Below, piece by piece: positions 18,522-29,472 of a stretch of DNA of 64,000 bases; position 1 is the first letter of the stretch; each line of letters begins with the position of its first letter. Position numbers and translations under genes: made by a program. A model generated the notes under the pieces. The model saw only the letters and a program-made list of their open reading frames with translations, was not told the origin of the DNA and searched no databases. This DNA is from CAVSWT01 sp963777515 (GTDB lineage Bacteria; Bacteroidota; Ignavibacteria; Ignavibacteriales; Ignavibacteriaceae): NCBI GenBank assembly GCA_963777515.1, contig CAVZQU010000007.1, positions 813,003-877,002 of the forward strand, given 5' to 3'.

Positions 18522-20105
18522 TTATATTTTTACAGTATAAACTTTTTTAACGCCATTTATAGATGAAATTTTATTTGCTACATCTTTACTGATTTCGCTA
18601 TCGACATTAATCACGGTAAGTGCTTCTTTCCCTAAATCTAATCTACCTAATGACAGCCCAGCAATATTAATATTAGCATCAGCTAAAATTTTTCCTACGT
18701 TGGCCAGCATCCCAGGTTTATCAATATTAGAATAGATAAGCATATGCCCTTCGGGTTTTAATTCAAGATGGAAATTATCAATATAAACTAACCGAATTTC
18801 GCTATTTCCAAATACAGTTCCAGCAAGAGATCTTTGCTCTTTTTCTGTTACAAATTCAACAGTTAATAAATTCGTATAGTTTGAATTAGCCCCTGACTTT
18901 GTTTCATTAATAATTATTCCCATTTCCTGGGCAAGAAACGGAGCATTAATTAAATTTACGATTTCACTTTTCTTTTTTGATAGAAACCCTTTAAGAACTG
19001 AAGTTGAAAGAAGAGTTGTGGATGAATGAAGAAGTTCACCGCTATAGTTAATATTAATTTGTTTTAATTGCCCCTTAATTAATTGAGCATGAATAGTCCC
19101 TAAATTTTCTCCAAGCTTAACAAATGGGGCAAGTTCTTTATTCCCCATTGCTTCAATTGCTGAAGCATTAATAGCACCTTTCACAGAGGTCTCATTAAAC
19201 AAATCAACCATTTGCTCAGCTATTTGTAGAGCTACTTTTTCTTGTGCTTCATCTGTAGAAGCGCCTAAATGAGGAGTCGAAACCAATTTTGGGTGCTGTA
19301 TTAACTTACTGGTTAAATCCGGCGGCTCATTTATATAAACATCTAAAGCTGCTGAAGAAACCTTCCCTGAATCAAGTGCACGCACCAAAGCCTCTTCATC
19401 CACAATTCCACCGCGTGCACAATTAATTATTTTAACTCCGTCTTTACATTTTTTTAAAGTTTCATCTGAAATTAAATTTTTTGTTTCTTCTGTTAGAGGT
19501 ACATGAACTGTAATAATATCTGATTGACTGAAAAGTGAATCTAAATCAATTAATGAAACACCAAGCTTTGCAGCAATATCTTCTGATAATACAGGATCAT
19601 ACCCAACTACTTTCATTCCAAATGCTTTACATCTTATTGCTACTTCTCTTCCGATTTTACCAAGGCCAATAATTCCTATTGTTTTGCTATGAAGCTCAGT
19701 TCCTTTATAGGATTTCTTATCCCATTTGCCAGCACGTAGTGATTGATTAGCCTGCGGGATATTCCGGCACATTGAAAGTATTAAAGCCATTGAATGCTCG
19801 GCAGTTGAAATTGTATTGCCGCCCGGCGTATTCATTACAATAACACCTTTGCGTGTTGCAGCTTCGACATCAATATTATCTACGCCTGTTCCGGCACGTC
19901 CTATTACTTCCATATTATCCATCAATTCTATAATATCGGAAGTAACTTTAGTCTGGCTTCTCACGATTAAACCATGATAATCTTTAATAATTTTTTTAAG
20001 TTCATCTTTTGGCAAAGTAGGTGTATAGTTGACCTCAAAGCCGGCTGATTCTAAAATGGCTGCACTTTTTTTATCTACTGCGTCAGTAACTATTATTTTT
20101 TTCAT
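18522..20105 (-). CDS. serA: D-3-phosphoglycerate dehydrogenase
   Basis: 527 residues, the long form of SerA. The NAD-binding loop is GLGKIG (147-152). The catalytic residues of the D-2-hydroxyacid dehydrogenase family are Arg231 (CARGGIVDE), Glu260 and His279 (TPHLGAST). After the catalytic part come an intervening domain (about 315-450) and a C-terminal ACT domain (about 455-527, KPGMLANVGKILADANINIA), which normally binds serine. It oxidises 3-phosphoglycerate in the first step of serine synthesis. It is 60 bases downstream of trxA. Confidence 0.95.
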   Translation of the reverse strand: MKKIIVTDAVDKKSAAILESAGFEVNYTPTLPKDELKKIIKDYHGLIVRSQTKVTSDIIELMDNMEVIGRAGTGVDNIDVEAATRKGVIVMNTPGGNTISTAEHSMALILSMCRNIPQANQSLRAGKWDKKSYKGTELHSKTIGIIGLGKIGREVAIRCKAFGMKVVGYDPVLSEDIAAKLGVSLIDLDSLFSQSDIITVHVPLTEETKNLISDETLKKCKDGVKIINCARGGIVDEEALVRALDSGKVSSAALDVYINEPPDLTSKLIQHPKLVSTPHLGASTDEAQEKVALQIAEQMVDLFNETSVKGAINASAIEAMGNKELAPFVKLGENLGTIHAQLIKGQLKQININYSGELLHSSTTLLSTSVLKGFLSKKKSEIVNLINAPFLAQEMGIIINETKSGANSNYTNLLTVEFVTEKEQRSLAGTVFGNSEIRLVYIDNFHLELKPEGHMLIYSNIDKPGMLANVGKILADANINIAGLSLGRLDLGKEALTVINVDSEISKDVANKISSINGVKKVYTVKI

Positions 20106-20165
20106 AAAGGTTAAACCCCTTCAAAGTGAAAATGATTAAATATGTCTATATAACATTTAATTATA

Positions 20166-20486
20166 TTACATAGAAGAGCTCAGCCTTTGAACAATTTGCG
20201 CTTTTGGTACTGCACCAATGATTGTGTCTTTGAGAGCACCATTTTTAAATATTAATATTGTGGGAATACTTCTAACACCAAATTTAATGGCTGTTTGTTG
20301 GTTTTCATCTACATCAAGCTTGCCTATTTTTACCTTACCATCATATTCTTGAGCTAACTCTTCTACAATTGGAGCTATCATTCTACATGGGCCGCACCAT
20401 GCTGCCCAAAAATCTATCAATACCGGTTTATCAGATTTTGTTACTTCCTGTTCAAAGTTATCGTCTGTTATCATAATTGGTTTCAT
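20166..20486 (-). CDS. trxA: Thioredoxin
   Basis: A 106-residue thioredoxin with the WCGPC active site (Cys31 and Cys34) in DFWAAWCGPCRMIAP and the cis-proline region SIPTILIFKNG. It has no signal peptide, so it is a cytoplasmic disulfide reductant. It sits between serA and the FabL-like gene on the same strand with short gaps. Confidence 0.96.
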   Translation of the reverse strand: MKPIMITDDNFEQEVTKSDKPVLIDFWAAWCGPCRMIAPIVEELAQEYDGKVKIGKLDVDENQQTAIKFGVRSIPTILIFKNGALKDTIIGAVPKAQIVQRLSSSM

Positions 20487-20517
20487 TTAATATCCTTAAA
20501 ATTTTACTGGTTAATGA

Positions 20518-21348
20518 TTATAAAACTTGTTTACTATTTTGCCCCACATAATTTACAACATCCTCCCCGCCATCAGCATGAATTATTCCACCTGAAATCC
20601 ATTCACCGCCATCTTTACAAAGTACCGAAATCACTTTTGCAACATCTTCCGGAGTCGTTAATCTGTTTCTCGGATTTTTTCTTTTTGCTACCTCAATCAT
20701 TGAAATATTTCCCGGAATTTTACGAAGTGCAGGAGTATCAGTAACCCCAGCCATAATTGAGTTGACAGAAACTTCCATTGGACCAAGTTCAACAGAAAGC
20801 TGACGAATGTGCGATTCTAAAGTTGATTTAGCAGCAGATACAGCCCCATAATATGGGATTGCTGCATGGCTGCCTGAGCTTGTCATTGCAAAGATACGAG
20901 CTTTCCTTGCTAATAATTTATTTCGAACCAAATCCTGAGTCCAATAAACTAAAGAATGGGCCATTACATCCAAAGTCATTTCCATTTGAGCTTTTGTTAA
21001 AGCTTGTTCTTCATCCGATGGGATAAAAGGTTTAAGTGTTCCAAAAGCCAGCGAATGCATTAATACTCTTACAATAGCTTCTCCATTTGCAAATTTATTG
21101 ACTTCACTAATTATTTCAATTCGTTTTGCTTCGTCTGCAGCATTAGCATTGAAAAATTTAACTTGAACATTTTTAGATTGAATTTCTTTAATAATTCTTT
21201 CAACATTAGGCATCGTTGCCTGCCTATCCAGATGAACACCAATAATATTATACCCATCTTCGGCTAATTTTATTGAAGCCGCTTCACCAAACCCGGAAGA
21301 TGCACCAAGAATTACAGCCCATAAATTATTATTAGCATTGTCAACCAT
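20518..21348 (-). CDS. SDR enoyl-ACP reductase-like protein (FabI/FabL type)
   Basis: 276 residues of the short-chain dehydrogenase fold. The cofactor loop is GASSGFG (15-21). The active site is of the divergent type with Tyr167-x6-Lys174 (YGAVSAAK) instead of the usual Tyr-x3-Lys. This spacing marks enoyl-ACP reductases such as FabI and FabL. The loop GASSGFG is closer to FabL, which uses NADPH. The likely role is the last reduction in fatty-acid elongation. A general SDR with another substrate cannot be excluded. Confidence 0.78.
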   Translation of the reverse strand: MVDNANNNLWAVILGASSGFGEAASIKLAEDGYNIIGVHLDRQATMPNVERIIKEIQSKNVQVKFFNANAADEAKRIEIISEVNKFANGEAIVRVLMHSLAFGTLKPFIPSDEEQALTKAQMEMTLDVMAHSLVYWTQDLVRNKLLARKARIFAMTSSGSHAAIPYYGAVSAAKSTLESHIRQLSVELGPMEVSVNSIMAGVTDTPALRKIPGNISMIEVAKRKNPRNRLTTPEDVAKVISVLCKDGGEWISGGIIHADGGEDVVNYVGQNSKQVL

Positions 21349-21465
21349 AAATCTGCTCTAGTTTTTCAAATGTGACTAAATTAAGGTTCAAATTATACAA
21401 AATAGCTGAGAGTTATACAATATCTTCAAAATGATAAATCAATATTATTCCATTTCTTTTAGTTT

Positions 21466-24400
21466 TTATTTCTTATTCAACAACAGAGAATCTTCCCCAA
21501 GTAAATTTATTACCTCATTAATAAAATCATCCGACAGGTTGACTTTATAATTCTCTATATAAAATAATTTTGCTTTTGAACCATTATTTGCAAGATGAAT
21601 ATAAACCGGATAATCACCTTTATACTTTTGAAAAATACTTTTCAATAACAAAATATCTTTTTCACTATTTTTTTCTTTATCAAAAATAATTTTAACACTT
21701 TGAGCAAAACGGCTTCGTGATTGTTCAAGCGGAATCACTTCTTCAATATGTAATTTGATTGCATCACCGCTGCTTTCAGGAGTACCAATCATTACCACAC
21801 ATTCTTCTTCCTTAACCAGGCTTGAATATTTTTCATAAGTTTTTGAAAACATTAAACATTCGCATGAACCTGAAAAATCATCAAGTGTAAAAAATGCCAT
21901 ATTCCTGCCTGATTTATCAATCTTTGTCCGAAGTCCGGTGATAACCCCAATTGCTCTAACCTTATCCATAACTTCAAGCTGTTCTGTTTCTCCAAGATGA
22001 ATGGTCGAAAAAGACTTATAATCTACTTCAAATTTCCTTAAAGGATGATCGGAAACATAAAATCCTATTACTTCTCTTTCTTTTGCCAGGCGTTCTTTTT
22101 GAGGCCAGGGTTCAATAATATTTAATTCCGGTTCTGTTATTAAAACTTCTTCTTCAACATCTCCAAACAGACTATTCTCGGCAACCAGTTTTGAATTTTG
22201 AACTTTATGCCCAAATTCCAAAGCATCTTCAATAGTAGCAAATAAACTGGCTCTTGTATTATGTATTGAATCAAAAGCACCGGCAAGTACTAATCCTTCA
22301 AGCCCTCTTTTATTAACAACCCTGGTATCAACATTGGTACAAAAATCAAATATGCTGGTGAAGTTTCTTCCGAGCTCATTTCTCTTTTTAATTATTTCTT
22401 CTACTGCAGAAATGCCAACATTTTTGATTGCAGACATTCCAAAACGAATTTTACCTTCTTCAACATCAAAATAGACAGATGGATTATTCACATCCGGGGG
22501 CATCACTTCAATCTTTAATTTACGGCAGTCTTCTAAAAAGTTTGTCACCTTATTCGCATTACCAAATTCGTTGGTCAGGTTCGCGGCTAAAAATTCAGGA
22601 GTGTAATGCGCCTTTAAATATGCTGTTTGATATGCAACATAGCTGTATGCAACTGAGTGACTTTTGTTAAACCCATAGTTAGCAAATTTATCAATTGCCT
22701 CAAAAATTTCTTCGGCAATTTTTTTACTGATTCCATTTTTACCGGCTCCATCAATAAACTTTACTTTTTGCTCCTTCATAGCAGCAAGGTCTTTTTTACC
22801 CATTGCCCTTCGAAGAATATCAGCTTCGGCTAAACTCATTCCGCCGACTCTATTAGCAATCTGAATTACTTGTTCCTGATAAACAATAATACCATAAGTT
22901 TCTTTGAGTATTGGCTCCAAAGTTTGATGAAGATAAGTAATTTCTTTATTGCCGAATTTCCTATCTATAAACTCATCTATAAAATCCATTGGACCTGGAC
23001 GATAGAGCGCATTCATTGCGGAAAGATCATTTAAACTTGTCGGCTTAAGCTTCTTTAAATACTCACGCATCGGAGCAGATTCAAACTGGAACACACCGGT
23101 TGTTTGTCCTTTTGAGAAAAGTTGATAAGCTTTTTCATCATCAAGCGGAATGCTGTCAATATCCAATTCAATCTTATGATTTTTCTTAATTAGCTTTAAT
23201 GCATCTCTTATAATTGTTAAAGTTCTTAGACCCAGAAAATCCATTTTCAACAATCCGGCATTTTCAATTTCCTTCATGTTGAATTGTGTAACTATATCAG
23301 TTTGAGAAACTGCGTTTGCAAGCGGCACATAATCACTAACTTCGCCTGGAGTAATCACAACGCCGGCAGCATGCTTAGAAGCGTTCCTATTCATTCCCTC
23401 TAAAACTTTAGCGTACTTAATTAAGTTTTTGATATCTTCTTCTTGAGAATCTCTAACCCATTTTAATTCGGGCACTTCTTTCAAAGCTTTATCTATTGAA
23501 TAAACTTTACCAAATTTTGAAGGGATGAACTTTGTAATTTTATTCACGGTTGGAATAGGAATTTTAAGAACTCTCGCAACATCTCTCAACACTGCTTTAG
23601 ATGAAAGCCTGTTAAAAGTTATAATTTGGCTAACACTTGAGTTACCGTATTTCCCTCTAACATAATCTATAACTTCTCCTCTTTTATCATCGGCAAAATC
23701 AACATCAATATCAGGCATTGATTTACGAGCCGGATTTAAGAATCTTTCAAAGAGGAGATTGTAATCAAGTGGATTTATATTTGTTATTCCAAGAGTGAAA
23801 GCAACCAAACTTCCTGCAGCACTTCCTCTACCAGGCCCAACCGGAATGTTCATTTTTTTAGCGGAGTTGATAAAATCTTGAACTATTAAAAAGTAACCGG
23901 AGAATCCCATTTTTTTAATTGTATCTATTTCAAAATTAAACCGCTCCTCGATATCAGGAGTAACCTTTTTGAATTTTTTATAAAGTCCTTCGCGGGCAAG
24001 CAGTTCAAAATAATCATCAAGAGTTTTAGCTGGTGAATCTGCCGGAATCGGGAATGTTGGGAAATGGTGGCCTTCAAAAGAAAGATCTAAATTTATTTTT
24101 GATTCAATCTCTAAAGTATTTTCAATTGCCCCATTATATTTTTTAAAAAGCTTAATCATCTCTTCAGACGATTTAAAATAAACCTGGTCCGTTCCATATC
24201 TTAATTGTCTGTAATCAGCCCCATTTTTATCTGAAAGTAAAAGAAGGATATTATGCGCAAGAGCATGATCCTGTTCGATATAATGGCAATCATTTGTTGC
24301 TAATAACTTTATTCCCAATTCTTTGGAAAGCTTGGGCATTCCATCAAGAATAGGTTTATCGACTTCCATATTATGATCTTGAATTTCAAGATAAAAGTCT

Positions 24401-24930
24401 TCCTCAAAAATATCCTTGTAAGTTTTTGCTGCTTCGCGGGCTTTATCAAAATTGCCATTTACCAGATGAGTTGAAACAACTCCTCCGGCACAAGCTGATG
24501 AACAAATTAATCCATCTCTATATTTTCTTAAAAGTTCTAAATCAATTCTAGGTTTGTAATAAAATCCCTCGGTGTGCCCAAGAGTAGATAGCTTTGAAAG
24601 ATTTTTATATCCTTGTTTATTTTTAGCAAGCAGGATAAGATGATTATAATGTTTAATCCTTCTTTTATTTTTTACATCATCTGGTTTTCCTCTATCGGTA
24701 CGGCTGCCTTCTGTAACTACGTAAGCTTCCATCCCAATAATAGGTTTGATTCCTTCTTTAGTAGCTTTTTTATAAAATTCAGCTGCACCATACATAACAC
24801 CATGATCAGTCAAAGCAACTGCTTGCATATTATTTTTTTTGGCAGCATTAACTAATCCTTCAACTGTGCAAGCCCCATCTTGTAAGCTATAGTGAGTGTG
24901 ATTATGTAAATGAATAAAGTCGGACATCAA
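21466..24930 (-). CDS. dnaE: DNA polymerase III subunit alpha
   Basis: 1154 residues, normal for DnaE1. The N-terminal PHP domain shows FIHLHNHTHYSLQDGA (His7, His9, His11) and ALTDHG (42-43). The polymerase core has GPGRGSAAGSLVAF (365-378) and catalytic PDIDVDFADD (aspartates 407, 409, 411). Finger and helix-hairpin-helix regions follow, then an OB-fold segment near residue 980 (VRAIGVITGLRTKIDKSGRN). It is the replicative polymerase. The gene stands alone between the FabL-like gene and dut, with gaps of 117 and 157 bases. Confidence 0.97.
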   Translation of the reverse strand: MMSDFIHLHNHTHYSLQDGACTVEGLVNAAKKNNMQAVALTDHGVMYGAAEFYKKATKEGIKPIIGMEAYVVTEGSRTDRGKPDDVKNKRRIKHYNHLILLAKNKQGYKNLSKLSTLGHTEGFYYKPRIDLELLRKYRDGLICSSACAGGVVSTHLVNGNFDKAREAAKTYKDIFEEDFYLEIQDHNMEVDKPILDGMPKLSKELGIKLLATNDCHYIEQDHALAHNILLLLSDKNGADYRQLRYGTDQVYFKSSEEMIKLFKKYNGAIENTLEIESKINLDLSFEGHHFPTFPIPADSPAKTLDDYFELLAREGLYKKFKKVTPDIEERFNFEIDTIKKMGFSGYFLIVQDFINSAKKMNIPVGPGRGSAAGSLVAFTLGITNINPLDYNLLFERFLNPARKSMPDIDVDFADDKRGEVIDYVRGKYGNSSVSQIITFNRLSSKAVLRDVARVLKIPIPTVNKITKFIPSKFGKVYSIDKALKEVPELKWVRDSQEEDIKNLIKYAKVLEGMNRNASKHAAGVVITPGEVSDYVPLANAVSQTDIVTQFNMKEIENAGLLKMDFLGLRTLTIIRDALKLIKKNHKIELDIDSIPLDDEKAYQLFSKGQTTGVFQFESAPMREYLKKLKPTSLNDLSAMNALYRPGPMDFIDEFIDRKFGNKEITYLHQTLEPILKETYGIIVYQEQVIQIANRVGGMSLAEADILRRAMGKKDLAAMKEQKVKFIDGAGKNGISKKIAEEIFEAIDKFANYGFNKSHSVAYSYVAYQTAYLKAHYTPEFLAANLTNEFGNANKVTNFLEDCRKLKIEVMPPDVNNPSVYFDVEEGKIRFGMSAIKNVGISAVEEIIKKRNELGRNFTSIFDFCTNVDTRVVNKRGLEGLVLAGAFDSIHNTRASLFATIEDALEFGHKVQNSKLVAENSLFGDVEEEVLITEPELNIIEPWPQKERLAKEREVIGFYVSDHPLRKFEVDYKSFSTIHLGETEQLEVMDKVRAIGVITGLRTKIDKSGRNMAFFTLDDFSGSCECLMFSKTYEKYSSLVKEEECVVMIGTPESSGDAIKLHIEEVIPLEQSRSRFAQSVKIIFDKEKNSEKDILLLKSIFQKYKGDYPVYIHLANNGSKAKLFYIENYKVNLSDDFINEVINLLGEDSLLLNKK

Positions 24931-25087
24931 TTTTTTATTTTAAGTAAAGTCAAAGAATAAGAATGTATTTGAGAAGTATAAATTATTTTAGTAAAAAGTT
25001 AAAAATAAATTTAATCAATGTTAATATTGATTTTTATTTTTTTGATTAATCAGCCAAAAATTTAATGCATTTTTTTAATGAATTGCT

Positions 25088-25546
25088 CTAACTTTTCCCT
25101 GTATGTCCAAATCCACCTTCCCCCCTTTTACTGTTTTGTAAATTTTCTGTTTCGCTTACATCAGCATGATAAACTTTTGAAACAACAAGTTGCGCAATTC
25201 TGTCACCCCTGTTTATAACAAAATCTTCTTTACTAAAATTCATTAAAATAATTTTAACTTCGCCGCGATAATCTGAATCTATTGTTCCGGGAGAATTTAA
25301 TATACCAATTCCATGTTTAATTGCCAGTCCACTTCTTGGCCTTACTTGAATTTCAAATCCATTTGGAATCTCCACCGATAAATTTGTAGGTATTAAAACT
25401 ACACTGCCTGCTGATATATTATAAGATTCTTCAACTGCAGCACGAACATCCATTCCAGCACTACCATCAGTAGAATATGATGGCAATGGGATATCGTCAA
25501 ACTGTTCACTTAATCTTTTTATTTTTATAGGAATTTTTTCAAACAT
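25088..25546 (-). CDS. dut: dUTP diphosphatase
   Basis: 152 residues of the trimeric dUTPase family with all five motifs: GSAGMDVRA, RPRSGLA, GTIDSDYRGE (with the catalytic Asp), GDRIAQLV and the C-terminal RGEGGFGHTG. It hydrolyses dUTP to dUMP, keeping uracil out of DNA and supplying thymidylate synthesis. It begins 5 bases after the flippase gene, so the two are probably cotranscribed although unrelated in function. Confidence 0.96.
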   Translation of the reverse strand: MFEKIPIKIKRLSEQFDDIPLPSYSTDGSAGMDVRAAVEESYNISAGSVVLIPTNLSVEIPNGFEIQVRPRSGLAIKHGIGILNSPGTIDSDYRGEVKIILMNFSKEDFVINRGDRIAQLVVSKVYHADVSETENLQNSKRGEGGFGHTGKS

Positions 25547-25551
25547 AATTT

Positions 25552-27017
25552 TTAACTTTTATTTCTTTTTTCTTTCAATTTATTTTTTACAAAAGCAATT
25601 TCTTTTTTATCAAAAGCAAAGAGATAAATCAAAACCGTGAATGCACACAGAAGAATTAATTTATAAATCATCATCATTTGCCCCGAATAATATATTGCAT
25701 AATAAGCTGTACCGATTATTAAAATGATAGTAAATATTTTTAATATTTTTCCAACTTCATAATTTATCTTATAAAATCTTTGAGTTACAAAATAATATCC
25801 AAGAGCCATAACCAAATATGCAGCAAGTGTTGCAAAAGCTGCCCCCATTATACCCAGAACCGGAATCAATAGAAAATTAGCAACAATATTTACAAAAGCA
25901 CCTGCCCCGGAAATTACAGGAACGTATAAGCTTTTTTCTTCAATATATATTCCCGCAGAAAAAATAACATACATCCCATATAACAAATAAGCCAGAAGAA
26001 TAACCGGGACAATATTTAATCCACTCCAATATTTAGCACCGATTAAAGAGAAACCTAAGAAATTAATTTTAGCTAAATCAGATATAAACAAAGATAGAAT
26101 TATCAAAATAAAGCTGCCTATAATAGTAAAATATGTTAATACTTTTGAAAACATTTCTTTCGCATTTTTTTCTTTCGCATTTTGTAAAAAGAAAGGCTGC
26201 CAGGCATATTGAAACATGCTTACAAAAAGCATCATAAATATTCCAAGTTTGTAATTAGCTTTGTAAATACCGACCGTTTTAAAATTTGTTAACTTTTCCA
26301 TTATAGGAACATCAACAACCTGTACAAGCATAACTGCAAACCCAGCAGGTAGATACGGAAGTCCAAATTTTATTAACCTTTTAAATAACTTAAAATGAAA
26401 TTTAAATTTGAAGCTGGAAACAATTGTCGGCATCAACAATAAAAGTGCGGCTAAAGAAGCAATTAAATTGCTGACAAAAACTGCTTCAATTCCCCAATGG
26501 AAAATAAAAATAAGAATTACATTAAATAAAATATTAACTACGATATTAATGATTTTAAACAGGGCAAACTTTTTTGCTTTTCTTTCAAGCCGCAGCTTTA
26601 AAAACGGAATGACGGCCAAAGCATCAAGCATTAGAATAATCGCGCCGATATAAATTAGATAATCAAATTTAGCAGGAATGTTTAAAGGTGATAGGATGGA
26701 GTTTTTAAATAAAATTATTGATGAACTGAAAATTACCGAAACAACAATAACAGAAATGTATGGCGTGGAAAAATTATCTTTCTCATCACCAATATCAAGA
26801 AATGAAGCAAACTTTAAATACGCAGAATCCATCCCATAGATATAAACTATATTTAAAATTCCGAGGTAAGCAAAAATTATTTGAACAATTCCGTAGTCTG
26901 CCGGAAGAAAAATATTTGTATATAATGGCACAAGCACAAAATTTAAAATCTTCCTACCATTGTACTGATGCCGTATATAGCAGTGTCTTTAGAAAGTTGT
27001 TTTAGTTTATCAAACAT
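25552..27017 (-). CDS. Oligosaccharide flippase family protein (frameshifted near the start)
   Basis: A MATE/MOP-type polysaccharide flippase of about 488 residues with 12-14 membrane helices. The likely start is the ATG at 27015-27017, giving MFDKLKQLSKDTAIYGISTM. The frame then meets a stop after VGRF, and the next frame continues LNFVLVPLYTNIFLPADYG. A missing T in the run complementary to 26945-26948 explains this. The remaining 461 residues are intact and include a conserved helix ending in LLAYLLYGMYVI. It may export lipid-linked sugars, but it lies apart from the main polysaccharide locus. Confidence 0.82.
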
Positions 27018-27071
27018 GGATTTAAGGTAAAAGTCAATCCGCCGAAGCAGATTAAAAGTCAAATGTGTTTT

Positions 27072-27915
27072 TTAATTTATTTTTACTTCTAATGAAATGT
27101 CTAATGCTTTAACACTATGAGTTAATGCACCGACAGAGATATAATCAACGCCGGTTTCTGCGATTGCTTTTACAGTTTCTAAGTTTACCATTCCGGATGC
27201 TTCAACTTTACATTTGCCGTTAATTATTTTTACTGCTCTTCTCATATCTTTTAATTTAAAATTATCCAGCATTATAATATCCGGATTACAGTCTAAAGCC
27301 TCTTTCACTTCATCTAAATTTTTTGTTTCTATTTCTATTTTAAATTTGGTTTTATTTTTTGAGTTATTTTTTTTACACGCTTCAATTGCTTTGGTAATTG
27401 AGCCCGCAACTTCAATATGATTATCTTTGATCAAATACATATCGAATAATCCTACACGATGATTTTCACAGCCGGATAATCTAACTGCGAGCTTATCGAT
27501 TGCTCTTAATCCAGGTGCAGTTTTTCTTGTATCAATAATTTTTGTATTTGTATGATTTATTATTTCAGCAAATTGATTTGCATAAGTTGCAATACCGCTC
27601 ATTCTCTGAAAAAAATTTAAAGCTGTTCTTTCTGCAGTTAATATAGAAGCTGCCTTTCCATGAACTTCAGCAACAATTGTCCCGGCTTTTACTTTATCGC
27701 CTTCTTTAAATATTTTTTTAAACTTTAATGAAGAATCATATATTTTAAAAACTTTTTCAACTATATCTAAGCCCTGCAATAGTTCCGTTTTGTTTAACTA
27801 AAAAATTACCTTTTGCTAATACATTTTTTTTAATAGTTGCAAAAGTTGTTAGATCGCCAGTAGCAATATCTTCTTTTAAAGCAGTTTTGATTATTCTTTC
27901 TATTTCTTTATTCAT
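27072..27915 (-). CDS. nadC: Nicotinate-nucleotide pyrophosphorylase (carboxylating), frameshifted
   Basis: About 280 residues when joined. The first frame starts at 27913-27915 with MNKEIERIIKTALKEDIATG and breaks after NGTIAG. The second frame continues LDIVEKVFKIYDSSLKFK and carries the main motifs: TAERTALNFFQRMSGIAT, DTRKTAPGLR and IKDNHI. An extra G in the run at 27772-27774 accounts for the break. NadC converts quinolinate and PRPP to nicotinate mononucleotide in NAD synthesis. Its start overlaps the thioesterase stop by 4 bases. Confidence 0.9.
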
Positions 27916-28325
27916 ACACTATAAAAGCTTTTAATCGCATCAATAAAAATTTTTGGCGCACGGGTAGGTTTACCGGTTTTTGCATCCAGAAAAGCTAATT
28001 CCACATAGCCTTCAGCAACAATTACATTTCTATTTTTACTTATAATTGTATGATCGATATGTACCTTTACTAATGGCAATTTTGAGACACGAGTTTCAAT
28101 TACTAATTGTTCATCATAAAATGCCGGGCTTAAAAATTTAATATGAGTTTCAATAACCGGCATATAAAAACCATTCGCTTCGATATTTTTGTAAGTGAGG
28201 TTTACATCACGCATCATTTCAGTTCTGCCCACTTCAAAATACTCAAAGTATTTTCCATTGTAAGCATATTTCATTTGATCAGTGTCTGCATAGCGAACAC
28301 GGACTTCAGTTTTATGTTCAAGCAT
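27912..28325 (-). CDS. Acyl-CoA thioesterase, 4-hydroxybenzoyl-CoA type (YbgC/FadM-like)
   Basis: 137 residues of the hotdog fold. The active-site region of the YbgC/4HBT group is seen as VRYADTDQMKYAYNGKYFEYFE (about 9-30), with Asp15 and the following aromatic residues conserved. Such enzymes hydrolyse short acyl-CoA or acyl-ACP thioesters, sometimes together with the Tol-Pal system. No tol gene is nearby; the gene overlaps nadC by 4 bases. Confidence 0.85.
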   Translation of the reverse strand: MLEHKTEVRVRYADTDQMKYAYNGKYFEYFEVGRTEMMRDVNLTYKNIEANGFYMPVIETHIKFLSPAFYDEQLVIETRVSKLPLVKVHIDHTIISKNRNVIVAEGYVELAFLDAKTGKPTRAPKIFIDAIKSFYSV

Positions 28326-28521
28326 AATTTTATAAAGATTTTTAATTACAAATGTATTAAAAGGCAGTTAAATAGCGAAGGATTATTTTTATTCAAGGTT
28401 GAAAGCAAAGATAAAATACTCTGTGGCGAAGTTTTTTACCACAGAGGAAATATAAGATTAAACACAGATAGAAAGAACTCTGATTATTGTTTTCTCAAAT
28501 AAATATTATATTACAAATTGA
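28326..28521. other. Intergenic gap with dispersed-repeat-like sequence
   Basis: About 196 bases between the thioesterase and accA genes. The part 28420-28475 reads ctctgtggcg...accacagagg...taaacacagatag. This is the CACAGAG / ACACAGAT style of short repeat scattered in many genomes of this group, with a small dyad ctctgtgg/ccacagag. A related CACGGAT stretch is found at 61790-61895. No gene or promoter was recognised. Confidence 0.4.
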
Positions 28522-29472
28522 TCACTCATTAAATTCACCCATACTTCCAAATTTTTCTAGCCTGCTTTCAACTAATTTCTCCGGTTTTATTTTAACGAGT
28601 TTTTCAATTTCTTCAATTAAAACTTCTTTTAAATTTGATGCTGCTTTTTTATGATCTTTATGAGCACCACCCATTGGCTCCGGTATAATTCTATCAATTA
28701 ATTTTTGTTCAAGAAGATCAGGTGCCGTTAGCTTTAATGCTTCTGCCGCTTGTTCTTTATAGTCCCAGCTTCTCCACAAAATACTTGAACATGATTCAGG
28801 GCTTATAACAGAGTACCAACAATTTTCTAACATTAATATTCTATCACCAACTCCAATACCTAATGCACCTCCGCTGGCTCCTTCACCAATGATCACCACG
28901 ATTATCGGAACTTTTAGCCGACTCATTTCAAATAAATTTCTTGCAATTGCTTCTGCTTGCCCGCGTTCTTCAGCTTCAAGCCCGGGATATGCCCCTGGGG
29001 TATCAATCATTGTTATAATTGGCTTATTAAATTTCTCTGCCAACTTCATTAATCTTAACGCTTTGCGATAACCTTCCGGATTCGGCATTCCAAAATTTCT
29101 ATATAGATTTGATTTTGTATCCCGCCCTTTTTGATGCCCTACTATCATAACCTTATATTCATCAATCGAAGCAAATCCGCCGACAATTGCCTTATCATCT
29201 TTAAATAGTCTATCCCCATGAAGTTCAATAAAATTATCAGTTAAGTTATAAATATAATCGAGAGTATAAGGCCTATCCGGATGTCTAGCAAGCTGGACTC
29301 GCTGCCACCTGGTGAGATCTTTATATAAATCTTCCTTTAGCCGTCTAACTTTGTCTTCTATTTTTATTATTTCTTTTTCTATGTCTAAATTCCCTGAATA
29401 TTTTTTCATTTCCTCAAGCTTGTTTTCAAGCTCAATGATTGGTTTTTCGAATTCTAATATAGTGTTTGCCAT
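28522..29472 (-). CDS. accA: Acetyl-CoA carboxylase carboxyltransferase subunit alpha
   Basis: 316 residues with the AccA signature: an N-terminal helical segment (about 1-70), then ARHPDRPYTLDYI and the crotonase-like core with IVGHQKGRDTKSN, MIDTPGAYPGLEAEERGQ, GEGASGGALGIGVGD and SPESCSSILW. With AccD it transfers carboxyl from biotin to acetyl-CoA to make malonyl-CoA. It starts directly where the GT2-fusion gene stops' complement begins, with no bases between the two genes (29472/29473). Confidence 0.96.
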   Translation of the reverse strand: MANTILEFEKPIIELENKLEEMKKYSGNLDIEKEIIKIEDKVRRLKEDLYKDLTRWQRVQLARHPDRPYTLDYIYNLTDNFIELHGDRLFKDDKAIVGGFASIDEYKVMIVGHQKGRDTKSNLYRNFGMPNPEGYRKALRLMKLAEKFNKPIITMIDTPGAYPGLEAEERGQAEAIARNLFEMSRLKVPIIVVIIGEGASGGALGIGVGDRILMLENCWYSVISPESCSSILWRSWDYKEQAAEALKLTAPDLLEQKLIDRIIPEPMGGAHKDHKKAASNLKEVLIEEIEKLVKIKPEKLVESRLEKFGSMGEFNE